Shown one piece after another: positions 7,910 to 16,868 of a DNA stretch of 41,579 nucleotides; the first letter of the stretch is position 1; each line of letters opens with the position of its first letter. The notes beneath the pieces were generated by a model. That model did not search any database. It was not told the DNA's origin and saw nothing but the letters and a program-made list of their open reading frames with translations. Location: assembly GCA_031291415.1 (NCBI GenBank), contig JARLJB010000225.1, positions 1 through 41,579 of the forward strand, in the 5' to 3' direction. The stretch comes from Telmatospirillum sp. (lineage in GTDB: Bacteria; Pseudomonadota; Alphaproteobacteria; Rhodospirillales; Magnetospirillaceae). The position numbers were made by a program, and so were the translations under genes.

Positions 7910-9084
7910 TATCCGTGCCCGTGGATCTGGAACAACTGCTGCAACATATCGTTGGCCGTGCTGACCACTTCGGAGCTGGCCTGATAGCCACGCTGAATGA
8001 TGATCAAATCGCCGAATTCCGCCGACAGATTCACGTTCGATGCTTCCAGATAGCCAGCCTCAACCGTGCCGACGCGCGGGTCTCCGGTTGATGCCACGGT
8101 GAGGCCTGCGCTCGCCGGAGCGGTGAACATGCCCCCGCTCTGCTCGACCAGAGCCTGCGGATTCTGGAACGTCGCGACGGCCACAGCGCCCAGGGTCTTG
8201 GTCTGGCTGTTCGAATAGCTGATCGACACCTGGCCCTGCGCATTGACAGTGACGCCGGTCAACGTCCCCGATGCATTGCCATCAATCGTGCCGGTCGCAA
8301 GAGTCGAGGCGTTTGCTGCCGAATAGGATGTCACGTTCGAGGAAAAATCGAATACCACCGACAGGCTCTCTTTGGTGTCGTCAAAGGTCAACTTTGACGT
8401 CGCTGACGTTGGCGTGCCTCCACTAAAGCTCAGCGTCTGGCTGCCAGCCGTATTGCCGTTCTCGTCGGTGACCGTCACGGTCCAGTTGCCGGTCGATCCC
8501 GACTGGCTCAGCGCCGCCTGCCATGTGTGCGCCCCGCCATTGGCGTCATAGACGGTGATGTTGCTGACAGAGTCGGTAGTGGCTGATGAGGAAAGATTGC
8601 CTGTAAACGCGACTGTCGTCGTGGCCGCAGGCGGATACGTGTTGTAGGAAGAGGTGGAAACAGCAACCGGCTGCCCCGAGCTGTTCAAGGTGGCCAACTG
8701 CCATTTCGTACCGGCAAGAACGATGTAGCCGCTCGAATTGACCTCAAAGCTGCCGGTTTGCAGATAACGGATCTGGCTTCCGTCCATCACCGTCAGAAAG
8801 CCATTGCCGTTGACGGCCAGATCAAGGGCCTTACTGGTCTGCTGCATCTGCCCGGCGCTGAAATCGATCGTGCTGCCCGCCTGTTCGACCCCGCCGCCTG
8901 TGCCGGACTGGCTGTTACCCGAATTTTCGGTCGACGGATCAAGTACGTTTGCGACGTTGGCAAAAGTGACCGATGAGGATTTGAACCCGGTCGAATCCAG
9001 ATTGGTGACATTGTTGCTGACCGCCTGAAGTCCGGCGGAAAAGGCTTCTAGGCCGCTCAGGCCAGTGTAGATCGCACCAAACAT
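7909..9084 (-). CDS. flgE: Flagellar hook protein FlgE
   Basis: A 391-residue axial protein. The N-terminal rod/hook signature is clear (MFGAIYTGLSGLEAFSAGLQ, then AVSNNVTNLDSTGFKSSSVT), the mid-region has ALDLAVNGNGFLTVMDGSQI, and the C-terminal coiled-coil region has AGYLEASNVNLSAEFGDLII, then IQRGYQASSEVVSTANDMLQ. The middle is Ser/Thr/Gly-rich, as expected for the exposed hook domain. It is exported through the flagellar type III apparatus without a cleaved signal and polymerises into the hook. It follows flgD by 17 bases. Confidence 0.96.
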   Translation of the reverse strand: MFGAIYTGLSGLEAFSAGLQAVSNNVTNLDSTGFKSSSVTFANVANVLDPSTENSGNSQSGTGGGVEQAGSTIDFSAGQMQQTSKALDLAVNGNGFLTVMDGSQIRYLQTGSFEVNSSGYIVLAGTKWQLATLNSSGQPVAVSTSSYNTYPPAATTTVAFTGNLSSSATTDSVSNITVYDANGGAHTWQAALSQSGSTGNWTVTVTDENGNTAGSQTLSFSGGTPTSATSKLTFDDTKESLSVVFDFSSNVTSYSAANASTLATGTIDGNASGTLTGVTVNAQGQVSISYSNSQTKTLGAVAVATFQNPQALVEQSGGMFTAPASAGLTVASTGDPRVGTVEAGYLEASNVNLSAEFGDLIIIQRGYQASSEVVSTANDMLQQLFQIHGHG

Positions 9085-9101
9085 GCAAATCTCCCTCGTT
9101 G

Positions 9102-9602
9102 TCAGGAACCTGATGATGAACTTGATGTGGAAGCGGAAGTCGATCCGGCAGTGGTCGTGGCAGAGCCGGGCCTGATCTGGGTTATCGCGGAAACAGCCAG
9201 CCCTGAGATGGTTTGCCCGCCCGAGGTCTTTATCGTGATCGTCGGCGAGGTACTGGACAACGCAACCGCGGTCACGACCCCGCTCTGCGTCGAACTGCCG
9301 GACTTGACATCGACCGTATGTCCCAACAGGGCCGCAGCCTGGCTCGTGGCCTGGTTCGACAACGCCGTCTGCAGATCGGTGACCATTGTCTGCCCTTGTT
9401 CGACCTGGGTAAACTGGGCCAGCTGCGAGACGAACTGAAAGTTGTCCATCGGCTTCAACGGGTCTTGATACGTCAACTGCGTCAGGATGATCTGCAGGAG
9501 CGAATTGAAGCTCAGCCCATAGGCGCTGGTCGCCGTCTGCGACGTGCTGCTTGCCCCTGACGAGGTCGTGCTGACCGGCGTGACCGACGACGTCGTAGTC
9601 AT
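9102..9602 (-). CDS. flgD: Hook assembly scaffold FlgD
   Basis: A 166-residue hook-cap protein on which FlgE polymerises. The family signature is present: FNSLLQIILTQLTYQDPLKP, then MDNFQFVSQLAQFTQVEQGQ. The N-terminus and the last 20 residues are very Ser/Thr-rich. It is shorter than typical FlgD (220 or more), mainly because the C-terminal FlgD/tudor part is reduced to about 60 residues. One base separates it from the fliK stop. Confidence 0.93.
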   Translation of the reverse strand: MTTTSSVTPVSTTSSGASSTSQTATSAYGLSFNSLLQIILTQLTYQDPLKPMDNFQFVSQLAQFTQVEQGQTMVTDLQTALSNQATSQAAALLGHTVDVKSGSSTQSGVVTAVALSSTSPTITIKTSGGQTISGLAVSAITQIRPGSATTTAGSTSASTSSSSSGS

Positions 9603-9603
9603 G

Positions 9604-10587
9604 TTAGTTCCTCACCGAGGTAATGCGTTCAATACCATTCAATCGCAACTGTTCGACTGCGCCGGTGCCCTGCCTCGCCGCCGCCAGAAGGCTGCGTTCG
9701 ACATGATCTTCATCGGTCGCGGCTACCCCGCTGACACGGGCCAGAATCCGCAGGACCGCGCCGTCCGCTCCAAAAGCCACCGCGACATGGACCGGGGAAA
9801 GACATGCAACCTGCGCCTCGCGACTTTCCTGCGCGGTCACCGACCGCGCCGAAGCGGTCGTTTCGCCAGCGCTGGTTGGAACCTCAACTTCACTGCCATC
9901 CGCCGCCGCCCCTCCGGCAACACCCATGGGCATCGATTGTGTCCAGGCCCTTATAGTCGGATCAAGCCTTGTGCCCACCGCGCGGTCCTGCCCTACAGCA
10001 GGGGGGGCATCGGCCGGAAAGCCCTTTCCCTCGCCCAGGATCGATAAATCAGTGCCGTGAAAGGCATCTACCGAGGCGAACGGTGCGGTGGCTTCCGGCA
10101 AAATAGATGTTGCGCCAAGCGACGCCTGCGCCATTTGTGGGTCAGATGCAGCTTGCGCCACGCTCGACTGCCATTTGCCGGTTCCAATGGAGGCGGCGTT
10201 ATTGGCGGATGAAGCGCCTGACATCCCCGTAACGGCGCCGCCTGCCGCAGGCGCGGCTGCCGATCCAGGCAGCACGACCGAATGGCCAAACAACGACCCA
10301 TCGATAAAGCTGACTGCGGAAGCGGTTCCGGAACCGGTAGCCGCAGCCGTCAGATCGCCGCTTTGGGCTGAACCGCCGGCGGCTCGTGCAAGTGCCGTTG
10401 CACGGCCCCCAGCCACAGCCAAGGCGGCAACGCGGGCCGATGCGTCGCCTGCTCCACGCTGTTGAAGGATGTCGGCAAACCGCTGCGTGCTGTCGGTGGT
10501 GGGGACACCATCGCCGGTAGTGGCCTGCTGCCGGGCGGGCAGCGGCATCGCGTTGCTCGGAACCAAAGGCGATGGAACGACCATCAT
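9604..10587 (-). CDS. fliK: Probable hook-length control protein FliK
   Basis: A 327-residue protein, Ala/Gly/Ser-rich and low-complexity over its first 230 residues, with a compact C-terminal domain (LSPVHVAVAFGADGAVLRIL, then LLAAARQGTGAVEQLRLNGI). FliK measures hook length and switches export specificity. Sequence identity in this family is low, so the call relies on composition, on the position between fliJ and flgD, and on the C-terminal domain's strand-rich pattern. The start overlaps the fliJ stop (ATGA). Confidence 0.7.
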   Translation of the reverse strand: MMVVPSPLVPSNAMPLPARQQATTGDGVPTTDSTQRFADILQQRGAGDASARVAALAVAGGRATALARAAGGSAQSGDLTAAATGSGTASAVSFIDGSLFGHSVVLPGSAAAPAAGGAVTGMSGASSANNAASIGTGKWQSSVAQAASDPQMAQASLGATSILPEATAPFASVDAFHGTDLSILGEGKGFPADAPPAVGQDRAVGTRLDPTIRAWTQSMPMGVAGGAAADGSEVEVPTSAGETTASARSVTAQESREAQVACLSPVHVAVAFGADGAVLRILARVSGVAATDEDHVERSLLAAARQGTGAVEQLRLNGIERITSVRN

Positions 10588-11030
10588 GACCGCCGCCGAT
10601 GCAGCAAGAGATCTTGCGCTTCGTCCGAGAAGCGTTCTTCCACACGCCGCTCGTATCTGCGGCTCGCATTCGCGCGAATGGTCCGAGCCACCTCGTCGCG
10701 CGCGCTCGCCACGGCAAACGCCTGGGCGGTATCCTCACAATGGCAGCGCGCCACATGTGTCGCGCGCTCGGCCTCACGCAGTTTCTCTTCCCGGCCCATG
10801 ACCCAAGCGCCTGCCTGCGCGATCAGCTGTGGCACGGCCAGGGGATCGGACAGGAGTTCGGTCCACAGGCCAAGCGCTGCGTCGCGATGCCCCGCCTGCA
10901 AAGTCATCAACGCATCGGCGCTTTCGAGCGCGACATTGGCCGCCAGCATGCCCGCGCGGGCATGCTGACGCTGCGCGGCGCTCAGGCGGACGACTTGTCG
11001 CATTCGCGCAGGAGGGCTTGCCTGGACCAT
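10584..11030 (-). CDS. fliJ: FliJ-like export chaperone
   Basis: A 148-residue, almost wholly helical, Ala/Arg/Glu-rich protein predicted to form an antiparallel coiled coil, as FliJ does beneath the FliI ring. It starts one base after the fliI stop. FliJ has little conserved sequence, so identification rests on size, the coiled-coil pattern (for example REEKLREAERATHVARCHCE) and the position directly after fliI. Confidence 0.72.
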   Translation of the reverse strand: MVQASPPARMRQVVRLSAAQRQHARAGMLAANVALESADALMTLQAGHRDAALGLWTELLSDPLAVPQLIAQAGAWVMGREEKLREAERATHVARCHCEDTAQAFAVASARDEVARTIRANASRRYERRVEERFSDEAQDLLLHRRRS

Positions 11031-11031
11031 G

Positions 11032-12339
11032 CTATGCTCCCGCCTTGCCCAGTTCGATCAGCTGCGCCGTCATCCCCGACCAGCTTTCCGCATTGTCATC
11101 CTGGCGCAAAAAGGCATTGATGCGCGGCTGGGCATTGATCGCCGCATCCAGATCGCGGTCACCGCCTGAACGGTACATCCCACTTTCAATCAGAATCCGT
11201 GCTTCGTCGTGGCGCGCGATCATCGCCCGGCAATGTGCTGCCGCCACGCGTTGTGGCCCATCCGCCAGACCGTCGAACAGTCTGCTGATGCTGCGGGCAA
11301 TGTCGATTGCGGGGAAATGCCCCATTTGCGCCAACCGCCGGGACAGGACGATATGGCCATCGAGCAACGATTTCATCACTTCGACAATCGGGTCGTCAAC
11401 TTCGTCATTTTCGCTCAATACAGTGAAGATCGCAGTGATTGAGCCGCCCTGGCGCACCGCACCGCACCGCTCAACGATACGCGGCAGTTCCTGAAACACG
11501 CCCGGCGTATAAGCGCGAACAGTCGGCGGCTCCCCGGCAACCAGCCCGATTTCACGCATGGCCATAGCGAGGCGGGTCGCCGAATCGAGCAGCAGCAGCA
11601 CATTCTCGCCCTGATCGCGCCAGAATTCAGCCAGCGACAGCGCCTGCTCCACGGCCTGTACGCGCATGACCGCGCTTTCATCCGATGTCGCGGCCACCAG
11701 GCTGGTGTGCGCGCGGCGCCGCGAAGCCTTGATCTGGCGCCACAGCGCCTCGACCTCACGCCCACGTTCGCCGACCAGACAGACGATGATCCGATCGCAT
11801 TGCGCCTGGCGCAAAATCTGTTCGACCAGACGGGTCTTGCCCACGCCGCTGGCCGAAAAAACCCCCATGCGCGCCCCAAACCCGAGCGTGAGAAGGCCAT
11901 CGATAGCCCTGATTCCGGTCGGAAAGGGTCGATGCGGCGCCACGCGATCCATGACAAGTGGCGTGGCCGAAGCGGCAGCGGACCGATCGATGCCACCTGC
12001 ACCATCGATCGGTCGCCCCAGCGCATCAACAGCGCGCCCAGCGTAACCGGCCCCGACTGCGGCGCCCGCCTGTCGATCGGCCCCGCGCACCACATCGCCC
12101 ACGCGCAGTGAAGTCAGGGGGCCGAACGGCACAAGCCGCGCACGATCGTCACGAAGCCCGACAATGCGGGCATCGGCAACGATCTGTCCCGTTCGCGACG
12201 AAACGAGGCGACAATGCGTCCCCATCGGCAAGTCCGGCCCGAGCGCTTCGATATACCCTGCGCCAATCGCACAGATACGACCTTCCGCAGGAAACGGTTC
12301 GACGCCCGCCAGGCGGGTGAGCAGATCGGCCTCAGCCAT
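11032..12339 (-). CDS. fliI: Flagellar export ATPase FliI
   Basis: A 435-residue F1-beta-like ATPase that energises flagellar export. The Walker A loop is SASGVGKT and the Walker B strand is NVLLLLDS; YTPGVFQELPRIVERCG and GHFPAIDIARSISRLFDGLA are typical family segments. The start ATG 12339 has GGAG ten bases upstream and overlaps the end of fliH by 8 bases; ATG 12348 is possible but sits too close to that site. Length matches FliI. Confidence 0.96.
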   Translation of the reverse strand: MAEADLLTRLAGVEPFPAEGRICAIGAGYIEALGPDLPMGTHCRLVSSRTGQIVADARIVGLRDDRARLVPFGPLTSLRVGDVVRGADRQAGAAVGAGYAGRAVDALGRPIDGAGGIDRSAAASATPLVMDRVAPHRPFPTGIRAIDGLLTLGFGARMGVFSASGVGKTRLVEQILRQAQCDRIIVCLVGERGREVEALWRQIKASRRRAHTSLVAATSDESAVMRVQAVEQALSLAEFWRDQGENVLLLLDSATRLAMAMREIGLVAGEPPTVRAYTPGVFQELPRIVERCGAVRQGGSITAIFTVLSENDEVDDPIVEVMKSLLDGHIVLSRRLAQMGHFPAIDIARSISRLFDGLADGPQRVAAAHCRAMIARHDEARILIESGMYRSGGDRDLDAAINAQPRINAFLRQDDNAESWSGMTAQLIELGKAGA

Positions 12340-13000
12340 GCGGATCATGCTCCGAACCGAACGCGGCAAGTACGCGTGCCAGCCCCTCTTCAATACGGAT
12401 CGGAACGCCCCCCATTCTCAGGTCTATCCGTGCGGAACCAGCGGGAAGGCTGGGTTCAAAGACAACGGTCGTTCCAGTGGGGACTTCAAGCTGATCAGCC
12501 ATCACCCGGTAGGACTCGGGCAGGACAACCGCAATGACGCTTGCCGGGTCGATATCCGCAAGGCGGCGCGCAACGACCCGCAGCAGCCAGTCCTCATCAT
12601 CCCGGCGCATGTCGACCAAGCGCTGCAACGCTGCACCCGCGAGCTGTGCCGCCAGCGGCTGGACGCTGTCCTGCAGTTCGGCCACAAAGCTTTCCCGCGC
12701 GATCACGAGCGCAGCAGACAACTCCGCCAACTGCGCGTCATCGTTCCGGACATGCTCTGCCGCTGCTTCGCGGCGGCCGGCTTCGCGCGCGCGGGCCACT
12801 TCGGCGCGTGCTTCACTCTCGATCTGCTGCAGACGGGCACGCAGGCCCTCGTTCTCTGCCCGGGCGGCAGCCAGTGCTTCCAGCGCAGCGCTTGTTTCGG
12901 GGGGCTGGACAAGTGCGGTGTCCTCGCGGCCAAGGCCGGAGGGATCCGCAGCAAAGGGACGGACCACCGCTGCAGTGTCTGTCCCGCCCTTGAACAGCAT
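12332..13000 (-). CDS. fliH: FliH, regulator of the export ATPase
   Basis: A 222-residue protein with a long Ala/Glu/Arg coiled coil (residues about 40-90) and a C-terminal domain resembling the V/F-ATPase stalk subunit E/delta (ARESFVAELQDSVQPLAAQL through the C-terminal MGGVPIRIEEGLARVLAAFG). FliH tethers FliI to the C-ring through FliN. Order next to fliI agrees. The start codon touches the stop of the small fliG-slot gene (1-base overlap). Confidence 0.88.
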   Translation of the reverse strand: MLFKGGTDTAAVVRPFAADPSGLGREDTALVQPPETSAALEALAAARAENEGLRARLQQIESEARAEVARAREAGRREAAAEHVRNDDAQLAELSAALVIARESFVAELQDSVQPLAAQLAGAALQRLVDMRRDDEDWLLRVVARRLADIDPASVIAVVLPESYRVMADQLEVPTGTTVVFEPSLPAGSARIDLRMGGVPIRIEEGLARVLAAFGSEHDPHG

Positions 13001-13341
13001 TACCGCGCGCCCTTTCGGATTATGGCTGACATTCGCCCGGCCAAGCCATCTGGCGATCGCGCCATTTTTGAGGCTGGTTCTACGGCGGCTTGATGATGCG
13101 ACCGCAGCGCGGCAATCGCCTTGCCGGTCATCGTTTTGGGATTTTGTCCGCGCGCGACGTTCCGCATCAGCGCCTGCAAACCAGACGATACCGCATCGGG
13201 CGTCCCGACAGCGGTCAACAACGGCTCCAGCCGGCCGCGCGCTTCCGGTCCCAGGCGATCGAGGACATAGGCGCGATCGTCGTCCGCCATATCTGCGAGG
13301 CTGGCAATCATCCGTTGCAGGCGAACGTCAGGCTGCTTCAT
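13000..13341 (-). CDS. 113-residue protein in the fliG position
   Basis: A small helical protein lying exactly where fliG normally sits, between fliF and fliH, and overlapping both (ATGA with fliF, 1 base with fliH). FliG is normally about 330 residues with three ARM-like domains; only 113 are present. The segment RMIASLADMADDDRAYVLDR, then LGPEARGRLEPLLTAV resembles one helical repeat. No motor-torque helix with the usual alternating charges is obvious. It could be a minimal FliG N-domain that binds the short FliF C-terminus, or an unrelated adaptor. No full FliG is encoded in this window. Confidence 0.6.
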   Translation of the reverse strand: MKQPDVRLQRMIASLADMADDDRAYVLDRLGPEARGRLEPLLTAVGTPDAVSSGLQALMRNVARGQNPKTMTGKAIAALRSHHQAAVEPASKMARSPDGLAGRMSAIIRKGAR

Positions 13342-14579
13342 ACCGAACGATCCTCCGCATCCAGCCGCGCCCGAAGTTCATCGGCAAATCCGGCGAGACC
13401 CGCCGCCGAGCGCTGTCGCGCACGGTATCGGTCACTGGCGAACGCCAGCACAAGCAAGATCACCGCACCAACAAGCGCCCAGGGCCAATAAGCCAGCCAC
13501 GCCACATGAGAATCACCGACAGGCAGAGGTGCCCTTCGCGTAACCACCCGATCGTTACTTCCCGGCAGCGCAAGTGCACCGGCCGCAAGCACCGGCCCAA
13601 CAAGGAAGGCCAGCCGGTCACCATGTGCCGCATCGAAACCCTGGTCGCCAATCACCCGCGACACTGTGGTTCGTGTCGTCGAATCCAGCGGCTGACTGGT
13701 CGTCAAGCGAACATTGTAACCCGTTGCAGGGGCCGTGTCGGGCTCGGCAATCGAATTGCCGGAGCCCGTTGCCGTCGGCGCAGATTGTGCAGGCATGGCA
13801 CTTTGCCCGGATCTGTAGCTGACGGTCAAAGAAAAGAGCATGTCAGGCAAGGCCGCATGGAGCGCTTGGTCGATCCGGCCACGAAACGCTTCGAGATTGC
13901 GATCACCAGCGGTTGCAACCGGCGAGCCCTGCGCATCGTTGCCGCTGATGACCCGCCCGGTTCCGTCCAGCACGGCAACCGCATCGGTCGCCATGTCCGG
14001 AATTCCGCCGGCGACCAGCCTCTGTATGCCCTGCACCCGCTGTTCCGTCAGCGCCATGCCCGGCTTCAAAATCACGGTGACCGATGCCTTGGGATGTTGC
14101 TGGTCGTTGCGGAACAGGCCCTGATCGGGCAGGCCAAGATGAACGCGCACGGACTTGATGCCGTCGAGCATCAAAATGGTCCGGGCCAGCTCGCCCTGCA
14201 ACGCCCGCTGATAGTTGATCTTCTGGTCGAATTCGGTGAGCCCCATGTCGGATTTGTTGAACAGCTCAAAGCCGACCTGGCCATGCAGCGGCAGATCGGA
14301 ACCAATCAGCTCGATCCGCGCTTTGTCGGCAACCGCGCTGTCGACAAGGATCGTGCGCCCATCGTCCGCGAGTTGATAGGGAACCTTCTGTTCCTCGAGA
14401 GTCTTGACGATGTCGGCCGCGTCCTGCGGCTCGACATTGCTCAAGATCGGCACATAAGTGGTGCGTACCAAGGCCCAATAGCCAATGGCCAGCGCGAGCG
14501 TGATTGCCGCACCGAGCATCCAGACACCGAAACGCGGGAACCATGGCGAAGCCGCGCTGTTTTCCGTTGAAGAACTCAT
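13338..14579 (-). CDS. fliF: Flagellar MS-ring protein FliF
   Basis: A 413-residue MS-ring protein; typical FliF is about 550. There is a first membrane segment at residues about 18-38 (VWMLGAAITLALAIGYWALV) and a second near 355-375 (YWPWALVGAVILLVLAFASD). Between them are the RBM domains: VPYQLADDGRTILVDSAVAD, the KINYQRALQGELARTI motif and VRVHLGLPD. The missing length is mostly in the periplasmic collar and the cytoplasmic tail. The C-terminal tail, which normally binds FliG, is about 35 residues (GFADELRARLDAEDRSV at the end). Confidence 0.94.
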   Translation of the reverse strand: MSSSTENSAASPWFPRFGVWMLGAAITLALAIGYWALVRTTYVPILSNVEPQDAADIVKTLEEQKVPYQLADDGRTILVDSAVADKARIELIGSDLPLHGQVGFELFNKSDMGLTEFDQKINYQRALQGELARTILMLDGIKSVRVHLGLPDQGLFRNDQQHPKASVTVILKPGMALTEQRVQGIQRLVAGGIPDMATDAVAVLDGTGRVISGNDAQGSPVATAGDRNLEAFRGRIDQALHAALPDMLFSLTVSYRSGQSAMPAQSAPTATGSGNSIAEPDTAPATGYNVRLTTSQPLDSTTRTTVSRVIGDQGFDAAHGDRLAFLVGPVLAAGALALPGSNDRVVTRRAPLPVGDSHVAWLAYWPWALVGAVILLVLAFASDRYRARQRSAAGLAGFADELRARLDAEDRSV

Positions 14580-14589
14580 CCGATCGGCA

Positions 14590-14910
14590 TCAAAGCTGCA
14601 TGTTCAGGAAATCGTGATAGGTATCGACCAGTTTCGAACGGATCTGGCCGGCCATTTCCACCGCCATCCGCGCCTGTGCGATCGCCAACGTGACCTGATG
14701 CACAGGCACCGGATCTCCGACGGCATAGGCCTGAATCAGGGCATCGGCCTTGGCGACTTTGGCATCGACCGATTGCAGTCCCGAGGTCAACAAGTCGGCG
14801 AAGCTCTTGGTGCCCGGGCCCGCGACCCCGGCTGGACCGGCGCCCGCCGCCACTTCGCGAACCGAGCCCGAGATATTGCCGATTGCGGCGATGGAAGCCA
14901 GGTTCGGCAT
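14590..14910 (-). CDS. fliE: MS-ring/rod junction protein FliE
   Basis: A 106-residue protein with the FliE C-terminal pattern VHQVTLAIAQARMAVEMAGQ followed by IRSKLVDTYHDFLNMQL. FliE joins the MS ring to the proximal rod and opens the export gate. Its ATG overlaps the flgC stop by one base (TAATG), keeping the usual flgB-flgC-fliE order. Confidence 0.93.
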   Translation of the reverse strand: MPNLASIAAIGNISGSVREVAAGAGPAGVAGPGTKSFADLLTSGLQSVDAKVAKADALIQAYAVGDPVPVHQVTLAIAQARMAVEMAGQIRSKLVDTYHDFLNMQL

Positions 14911-15341
14911 TACGATCTCCCGATATCCAGTGCGCGCATGGCCATTTGTTGGGCCAGGGACATCACTGTCAGGTTGCTTTCGTAGGAACGCGCCGTCTTG
15001 ACCAGCTCGGTCATTTCGTGCGCGTGGTCGATATCCGGATAAGTGACAAAGCCGTCTTTGTCGGCATCCGGATGACGCGGATCGTGGACGCGGCGCACGC
15101 CGCCTCCTTCCACTTGAATCCCGAGCACGCGCGTGCCGTGCGGTTCGGCAACACGCGAGCCTTCGGCCACCAGCCGTTCAAACATCTGATCTGGCGCCGA
15201 AACAAGGCTGACAGGGCGATAGGCCCTGCCGCCGCCCACCCGGGTCGTGTTCTCGTTGGCTAGGTTCTGCGCAATCAACTGCAAACGCTGCCATTCCACA
15301 TCAAGCGCTGTGCGGCTGATCGCAACCGGATCGACACTCAT
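14910..15341 (-). CDS. flgC: Proximal rod protein FlgC
   Basis: A 143-residue rod protein. The N-terminal helix has the rod signature (LDVEWQRLQLIAQNLANENT), the middle has the family DPRHPDADKDGFVTYPDID stretch, and the C-terminal helix reads MTELVKTARSYESNLTVMSL. It is exported by the flagellar type III system and assembles above FlgB. It overlaps flgB by ATGA. Confidence 0.95.
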   Translation of the reverse strand: MSVDPVAISRTALDVEWQRLQLIAQNLANENTTRVGGGRAYRPVSLVSAPDQMFERLVAEGSRVAEPHGTRVLGIQVEGGGVRRVHDPRHPDADKDGFVTYPDIDHAHEMTELVKTARSYESNLTVMSLAQQMAMRALDIGRS

Positions 15342-15688
15342 CCCTGCCCTCCCATCGCAGCGCGCTGCAGCGACATGCGTTCGCCCAGCATTTCCACAAG
15401 CGCGGAATAACGCGCCGCAGTCTGCGCAGCATCGGCGACGAGCAGATCGACACGCCGATCATCATGTGGCCCGTAGGCGTGGCCTGCCTGAAAATGGATT
15501 TGCAAAGCATCGACCGCCTCCGGCCCCTTTGCCGCCGCCTTGCGTAACGCATCTTCGAACCGGACCGAAACGGCCTGAAATCGCGGTGCATTCGCATTGG
15601 CAAGATTGTTTGCCAATGCCGCCATGCGCATTGACAAGCCATCAAGCGCCTTTGACGCCATAGCAACGGTCAGCGGCGACGCGCTCAT
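15338..15688 (-). CDS. flgB: Proximal rod protein FlgB
   Basis: A 116-residue rod protein with LSMRMAALANNLANANAPRF near the N-terminus, the rod-protein signature, followed by RFEDALRKA and a C-terminal helix (AARYSALVEMLGERMSLQRA). It is slightly shorter than typical FlgB (about 130). It overlaps flgA upstream and flgC downstream, each by ATGA. Confidence 0.92.
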   Translation of the reverse strand: MSASPLTVAMASKALDGLSMRMAALANNLANANAPRFQAVSVRFEDALRKAAAKGPEAVDALQIHFQAGHAYGPHDDRRVDLLVADAAQTAARYSALVEMLGERMSLQRAAMGGQG

Positions 15689-16125
15689 GGCTTCTGCTCC
15701 ACCCGAATGGCAGGAATCACGAAGATCTGGCCGTCCGGATCGCGGACAAAAAAACGCTGTCCGCGATCAGCGTCCTGCATCGCCACGACATCGCGCGAGA
15801 TGACAACATGGCCGACATGTGCGGCCAGCGCAAAATGGTCACCTGCGCGCACTTCGGGCCGGGGCGGAAAATAGACGCGCCCCAGATCCTGCCCGACGGC
15901 AAGCGCTTCGCGCGCCCGCAAAATTCGCCTGCGAGCGTCATAGACAAGTCGCGTTTGCGCAAGCCTGCCGTGTAGCGGAGCCTGACATTGCCCAAGAGCC
16001 GTATCGGCGAGAACGACCTCTTCCGCCGCTCGCTTGGGCACAAGCAGCACTCGGCATTCGCCGGCCGATTGGGACGAGACGGCAGAGAGAGCCATGGTGG
16101 CAAGAATTGTCACGGAGAGCATCAC
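15685..16125 (-). CDS. flgA: P-ring assembly chaperone FlgA
   Basis: A 146-residue periplasmic protein with a short N-terminal signal (MMLSVTILATMALSAVSSQSA) and a C-terminal SAF-type domain (ILRAREALAVGQDLGRVYFP, then VRAGDHFALAAHVGHVVISR). FlgA chaperones FlgI during P-ring formation in the periplasm. It is shorter than average (about 220), lacking most of the N-terminal domain. The ATG overlaps the flgG stop. Confidence 0.82.
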   Translation of the reverse strand: MMLSVTILATMALSAVSSQSAGECRVLLVPKRAAEEVVLADTALGQCQAPLHGRLAQTRLVYDARRRILRAREALAVGQDLGRVYFPPRPEVRAGDHFALAAHVGHVVISRDVVAMQDADRGQRFFVRDPDGQIFVIPAIRVEQKP

Positions 16126-16868
16126 CGACGGATCGAGTTGGCCAGGCTGTAAAGCTGGTCGGCCGCCTGAACGACCTGCGCGCTCGCGGCATAGGCTCGT
16201 TGCGAAATCAGCAAGTTGACCATTTCCGTGTTGAGATCGACGTTGGATTGTTCCTGCTCGCCCTGCACAAGATTGCCAAGATTGTCCTCGCCAGGCGCCG
16301 CCTCGGACAGCTGGCTGCCGTCGGTCACTTGGTAGATGCCTCCGTCCAGACGCTGAATGGCCGCAGATCCCGACATGTCGACCAGGTTGATCTGTCCGAT
16401 TTGGGTCGGCGCGGCACTGCCACTGCTCGTGGCATAGACTTTACCATCAGGGTTGATGGTCAAATTGCTCGCCCCCTTGGGCACGGTCACGGAAGCCTTG
16501 AGCTGATACCCGGAGGACGTGGCCAGCGTGCCATCGTCCTGTACCTGCAAAGTGCCGCCACGCCAAAGCATGGTGCGCCCTCCAGACCCCATCAATTCAA
16601 TGAAACCGTTTCCGTTGATGGCCAGATCGAGCGAATTGCCGGTAGCCTGCAATTGCCCCTGCTGATCGACCGCAGGACGCGTCGAAACGCTGACGGCACT
16701 GATCCCGTCATTGCCGCCCGATGATGGCGTGACGAGGAGTTCTGAAAACCGAAGATCCGAACGCTTGTAAGTTGGCGTGTTGATGTTCGTCACATTGCCG
16801 GCGATCGAATCCAACGCCTGCTGCTGGGCACGCAAGCCAATCGCCGCGATTTCCATCCCTGCGCTCAT
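16122..16868 (-). CDS. flgG: Distal rod protein FlgG
   Basis: A 248-residue rod protein. The N-terminal signature is IGLRAQQQALDSIAGNVTNI, then NTPTYKRSDLRFSELL; the middle has GNSLDLAINGNGFIEL; the C-terminal helix is VDLNTEMVNLLISQRAYAAS. FlgG forms the distal rod through the P and L rings. FlgF is the close alternative, but the longer neighbouring gene fits FlgF less badly than the reverse. Stop and start overlap neighbours by ATGA. Confidence 0.87.
   Translation of the reverse strand: MSAGMEIAAIGLRAQQQALDSIAGNVTNINTPTYKRSDLRFSELLVTPSSGGNDGISAVSVSTRPAVDQQGQLQATGNSLDLAINGNGFIELMGSGGRTMLWRGGTLQVQDDGTLATSSGYQLKASVTVPKGASNLTINPDGKVYATSSGSAAPTQIGQINLVDMSGSAAIQRLDGGIYQVTDGSQLSEAAPGEDNLGNLVQGEQEQSNVDLNTEMVNLLISQRAYAASAQVVQAADQLYSLANSIRR

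Noticed and set aside
12534-14570. A 678-codon rightward open frame across fliH, the fliG-slot gene and fliF
   Set aside because: It is antisense to clear FliF and FliH sequences, with Arg/Ser-rich composition and no recognisable domain.
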